Source of the DNA: Clostridiales bacterium
GTDB taxonomy: Bacteria > Bacillota > Clostridia > Lachnospirales > Lachnospiraceae
Direction: 5' to 3'
DNA: 7,566 nucleotides
NCBI GenBank assembly: GCA_021199135.1
Contig: JAJQIQ010000093.1
Span: forward strand, 1-7,566
Part shown: positions 4,754 through 7,566 of the stretch, one piece after another
Layout of the letters: every line of letters begins with the position of its first letter
How positions within the stretch are numbered: position 1 is the stretch's first letter
The notes under the pieces: model-generated
Seen by the model: the letters and a program-made list of their open reading frames with translations, nothing else
What the model was told of the DNA's origin: nothing
The model's database searches: none
Position numbers and translations under genes: made by a program

Positions 4754-6199
4754 ATGAAAAAAGGGGAAATCATAGAGGGGACGGCTGTCTCGGTCGCGTT
4801 TCCCAATAAGGGCACCGTGCAGACGGACGACGGGGAGCGCGTCCTCGTAAAGGGCGTCATAGAGGGGCAGCGCGTGTCCGCGCGAATCGGCAAGGCTCGG
4901 CACGGAAAGCTAGAGGGGCGGCTCTTTGAGGTGCTTGAAAAATCGCCGCTTGAGACGGCCGAGCCCTGCCAGCACTACAGGGACTGCGGGGGATGCAGCT
5001 ACCAGACAGTTCCCTATGAGACGCAGCTTAAACTGAAAGAAGAGCAGGTGAAAAAGCTCCTCGCCGGGGCGCTGGGGACGAAGGATTTCCCGTTTTTGGG
5101 GATAAGCCCGAGCCCTAATGAGGCTGGCTACCGCAACAAGATGGAGTTCACATTCGGCGACATGAAAGAGGGCGGCCCGCTGACGCTCGGGATGCACAGG
5201 CGGGGGAGCTTCTACGACATCGTCACCGTGGATCGGTGCCGGATCGTCGATGGGGATTTTAGGGCGATCCTGTCCGCGACGCTTTCGTATTTCTCGGAGA
5301 GGGAAATCCCGTACTATCATCGGATGCGCCATCTGGGCTACCTGCGCCACCTTCTCGTGCGAAAAGGTGCGAAGACCGGCGAGATCCTCGTGGATTTGGT
5401 GACGACGGGGCAGACGGGCGAATTGGGAGACGGGCAAAATGAACGTCGTTCATTTTCAGAAACCCATTCAGAAAACAATTCAGGGAAACCAGAGGAAGCC
5501 CTGCTTATGGGTTGGGCTTGCGCGTTGAGATCGCTTGACCTCTCCGGCAAATTGGTCGGAATCCTGCACACGCGAAACGACAGCGTGGCCGACGCGGTAA
5601 AGGACGAGGGGACGGAGGTCCTCTTCGGGCAGGACTTCTTTTTTGAGGAGCTTCTGGGGCTCAGGTTCAAGATCACGCCGTTTTCTTTTTTCCAGACGAA
5701 CTCGCTAGGCGCGGAGGTGCTCTACGGGACCGCGAGGGAGTTCATCGGGGATTCTTTGGCTCCAGGCGGCAGCGTGGTCTTCGACCTCTACTCCGGGACC
5801 GGCACGATCGCGCAGATGCTCGCCCCCGCGGCGAGGAAGGTCATCGGGGTCGAGATCGTCCCGGAGGCGGTCATGGCGGCGCGGGAGAACGCGAAACTCA
5901 ACGAACTTTCCAACTGCGAGTTCCTGGAGGGGGACGTGCTGAAAGTCCTAGACGAGATCGACGAGCGCCCGGACTTCATCGTGCTCGACCCGCCGCGCGA
6001 CGGCGTCCATCCGAAGGCGCTCGGGAAGATCATCCGCTACGGCGTGCCCCGGATGGTCTACATCTCCTGCAAGCCGACGAGCCTCGCCCGCGACCTGTCC
6101 GCCCTCACGGAGGGAGGCTACACTGTCAAAGCGGTGAAGTGCGTCGACATGTTCCCCTCGACCGTGCATTTAGAGACGGTGTGCCTGCTGGCGCGCTGA
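4754..6199 (+). CDS. rlmD: 23S rRNA (uracil-C5)-methyltransferase RlmD/RlmCD-type (TRAM, Fe-S, SAM)
   Basis: The start at 4754 (481 residues) is preferred over an in-frame ATG at 4730 because AGGGAG (4739-4744) lies nine bases before it. Domain order follows RlmD/RlmCD/TrmA-type m5U methyltransferases. An N-terminal TRAM-like RNA-binding domain covers about 1-60. Four iron-sulfur cysteines are C72, C78, C81 and C162. The SAM-binding motif is DLYSGTGT (344-351), LDPPRDG is at 411-417, and the catalytic cysteine is C439 in YISCKP. The C-terminus FPSTVHLETVCLL is typical. The enzyme methylates uracil C5 in 23S rRNA (U1939 in E. coli RlmD; U747 and U1939 by RlmCD in B. subtilis); which site applies here cannot be told from sequence. 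Odd feature: residues about 224-255 form a polar insert over a palindromic, AT-richer DNA stretch (5436-5513). The stop abuts the convergent capA-like stop. Confidence 0.93.
   Translation: MKKGEIIEGTAVSVAFPNKGTVQTDDGERVLVKGVIEGQRVSARIGKARHGKLEGRLFEVLEKSPLETAEPCQHYRDCGGCSYQTVPYETQLKLKEEQVKKLLAGALGTKDFPFLGISPSPNEAGYRNKMEFTFGDMKEGGPLTLGMHRRGSFYDIVTVDRCRIVDGDFRAILSATLSYFSEREIPYYHRMRHLGYLRHLLVRKGAKTGEILVDLVTTGQTGELGDGQNERRSFSETHSENNSGKPEEALLMGWACALRSLDLSGKLVGILHTRNDSVADAVKDEGTEVLFGQDFFFEELLGLRFKITPFSFFQTNSLGAEVLYGTAREFIGDSLAPGGSVVFDLYSGTGTIAQMLAPAARKVIGVEIVPEAVMAARENAKLNELSNCEFLEGDVLKVLDEIDERPDFIVLDPPRDGVHPKALGKIIRYGVPRMVYISCKPTSLARDLSALTEGGYTVKAVKCVDMFPSTVHLETVCLLAR
5436..5513. repeat. Palindromic in-frame insert within rlmD
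   Basis: A 10+1+10 perfect inverted repeat, AAAATGAACG (5436-5445) and CGTTCATTTT (5447-5456), is followed by a nested pair. AACCCAT/ATGGGTT (5461-5467/5507-5513) encloses CAGGG/CCCTG (5481-5485/5499-5503). ATTCAG recurs at 5466-5471 and 5478-5483. The segment is AT-richer than the surrounding gene and encodes a polar Ser/Asn/Glu stretch between two conserved parts of the enzyme, probably a surface loop. It may be a small palindromic element inserted in frame, or a locally expanded linker. Confidence 0.5.
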
Positions 6200-7396
6200 C
6201 TAATCCGCAATCAGCACCCCCTCCTCGTCAAACTCTGCCGTCCCGAACGGCGAGGAGTACTCGTTCATGAGGGCGATGATGTTTGATTTCTTATCGCCGG
6301 TCGCGACGGTGGGCTGGAAATCGTTGTAGCCGTCCGCAGAGCTCAGGCGGCAGGGGATGATGCTTGCGTCGATATTGTCAGCCTGAAGCTCGCCGTCACT
6401 AAAAGTGAATGTCTGCTGAAAGATCACCGTGTTCTTGTCGTCGGGGTTGCGGTTGCCGCCGAAGCAGAAATTCCCGAGGCTGTAGCAGATGACCTTGCCG
6501 CCGTAGACCTCCACGCCCTGGAGCACGTGCGGATGGCAGCCAAGGATCAGGTCAGCCCCGGCGTCGATGAGCGCGTGGGCGGTCGTCTGCTGGAAATCCG
6601 ACGGGTAGTATTCCCGCTCGATCCCCCAGTGACAGCAGGCGATGACAATTGCCGCGCCATTATCTTTTAATTCCTGAATCTGCGCTTCCATGTTTGAGAC
6701 CGTCTCTGCCGACTGCGACAGGAGGCTTGCGGAGACGAGCCCGACTTTTATCCCGTCTTTCGTGGTGTACACGGCGGACTGCGCGGAGTATGCGTAGGTG
6801 ATTCCCGCCTCCTCGAGCACGCTCTTCGTCTCGTCGAAGCCCTCCTGCCCGTAGTCCATCGTGTGGTTGTTGCCCAGCGAGCACGCCTCGATGGAGCCTG
6901 AGGTCAAGATGCCGACATACTCTGGTTTCCCCTTTAAATTGTATGTCTTCTCCACGCGCTCCGTCGCGTCGGTGAGGACGCACTCGAGGTTTACGACGGT
7001 CAGATCGTCCGCCTCGAAGATATCCCTGACCCCGTCAAAAAAGTAGTCCTCGCCGTAGCTGTCGTAGTATGAGTCGAACGACCCTGAATAGCCCTGCTCC
7101 TGCGTGACGCCGAGCGTGCAGTCCCCGGCGGCGGAGATGGTAAGCGTCTGCATGAGCGGCTCGGGCTCCGCCTCCGTCTCCTCGGGCATATTTTCCGTCT
7201 CAGTTTCCGCAGTCACCTCAGAATTTTCCGCATCGCTTTCCGTCGTCTCATTTTGTGCTTCACTGGAAATTCCTGCGGAATCCAAATCCCCGCCCGCCGT
7301 CGCATTATCGCCGAATCCGCAGGAGGCCAAGATAAGCGCACACGCCATGCACAGGATAAGCATTATTGAGGTTAATTTTATTTTTCTGGTCTTCAT
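6200..7396 (-). CDS. CapA-family lipoprotein (PGA_cap metallophosphatase-like domain)
   Basis: The 398-residue protein begins with a lipoprotein signal (MKTRKIK, hydrophobic core, lipobox LASC with Cys26), so it should be anchored outside the membrane. Residues 33-81 are a Glu/Thr/Ser-rich linker. The PGA_cap domain (calcineurin-like phosphoesterase superfamily) runs from about 84. Visible motifs are AAGDCTLG (89-96), NLEC (136-139), GNNHTMDYG (175-183), CHWG (255-258) and GCHPHVLQG (286-294), which supply the usual Asp, Asn and His metal ligands. CapA takes part in poly-gamma-glutamate capsule synthesis in Bacillus, but no capB/capC neighbours are seen, so the true substrate is unknown. The ATG has a GGGAG site (7409-7405) eight bases upstream and overlaps the upstream gene's stop (ATGA), implying translational coupling. 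Its TAG lies directly against the rlmD TGA with no intervening base. Confidence 0.88.
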   Translation of the reverse strand: MKTRKIKLTSIMLILCMACALILASCGFGDNATAGGDLDSAGISSEAQNETTESDAENSEVTAETETENMPEETEAEPEPLMQTLTISAAGDCTLGVTQEQGYSGSFDSYYDSYGEDYFFDGVRDIFEADDLTVVNLECVLTDATERVEKTYNLKGKPEYVGILTSGSIEACSLGNNHTMDYGQEGFDETKSVLEEAGITYAYSAQSAVYTTKDGIKVGLVSASLLSQSAETVSNMEAQIQELKDNGAAIVIACCHWGIEREYYPSDFQQTTAHALIDAGADLILGCHPHVLQGVEVYGGKVICYSLGNFCFGGNRNPDDKNTVIFQQTFTFSDGELQADNIDASIIPCRLSSADGYNDFQPTVATGDKKSNIIALMNEYSSPFGTAEFDEEGVLIAD

Positions 7397-7566
7397 ATAA
7401 TGTTCTCCCCCATGAGCGCCCCCATCACCCCGCCGGTGAGGAGGCGGTAGCCGAGCTCGAAGAATTCGTCCTCGGGCATGTCCTGGCCGCAGTCGTGCCA
7501 GTGCTGGAGGTAGCCGATCACGGCGGGATAGGCAAAGGCGGCGACGTAGTCGAAATGCTCGGGGAG
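7393..7566 (-). CDS. C-terminal fragment of a probable TetR-type regulator (partial)
   Basis: The minus strand from the right edge is open for 57 codons, beginning LPEHFDYVAAFAYPAVIGYL and ending in GALMGENII before a TGA at 7395-7393. Only the C-terminus is visible. The pattern of aromatic helices with GYLQHWHDCGQDMPEDEFF resembles the C-terminal ligand-binding half of TetR/AcrR regulators, where a G-x-x-x-x-W stretch and a short proline-containing turn are common. This is weak evidence without the HTH. The stop overlaps the capA-like ATG by four bases, so the two genes form one transcription unit and the lipoprotein may depend on this gene's translation. The reading frame is supported by that tight junction and by its lack of interruption. 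Confidence 0.5.
   Translation of the reverse strand, partial: LPEHFDYVAAFAYPAVIGYLQHWHDCGQDMPEDEFFELGYRLLTGGVMGALMGENII

Overview
The window looks like chromosomal DNA of a GC-rich Firmicute, most likely class Clostridia and plausibly Lachnospiraceae. This rests on gene content and protein character: a YerC-type TrpR-like regulator, a DUF1836 protein, PcrA with a Tudor-like C-terminus, a Lachnospiraceae-like RlmD, consensus sigma-A promoters and strong AGGAGG-type ribosome binding sites. No phage, insertion-sequence, CRISPR or tRNA/rRNA gene was recognised.

Layout. (1) 1-631, minus strand: N-terminal 210 codons of a CPBP-family intramembrane protease, cut by the left edge. (2) 632-755: divergent promoter region with two back-to-back extended -10 promoters. 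(3) 756-1052, plus: yerC-like TrpR-family regulator, converging with (4) 1058-1675, minus: DUF1836 MerR-like HTH protein. (5) 1676-2056: 381-bp divergent intergenic region. It has a near-consensus promoter on each strand and then a hairpin-rich element (about 1764-2018) closed by a 9-bp perfect inverted repeat. The element starts almost exactly at the predicted start of the transcript that would run into pcrA. (6) 2057-4303, plus: pcrA, a complete UvrD/Rep-family helicase. (7) 4389-4649, plus: small single-pass membrane protein with an Asp/Phe-repeat acidic tail, own promoter, and a terminator behind it. (8) 4754-6199, plus: rlmD, 23S rRNA m5U methyltransferase, carrying a palindromic, relatively AT-rich in-frame insert. 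(9) 6200-7396, minus: CapA-like lipoprotein whose stop codon abuts the rlmD stop with no gap. (10) 7393-7566, minus: C-terminus of a probable TetR-type regulator, overlapping the capA-like start by 4 bp and cut by the right edge.

Most genes are housekeeping or envelope genes (DNA repair helicase, rRNA modification, membrane protease, surface lipoprotein) with small regulators between them. yerC near pcrA echoes the Bacillus subtilis yerC-pcrB-pcrA-ligA neighbourhood, here interrupted by the inverted DUF1836 gene and the structured leader. The most unusual item is the structured element between promoter and pcrA. I could not assign it to a known RNA or mobile-element class. It is either a long structured 5' leader/ncRNA or a palindrome-rich non-autonomous repeat.
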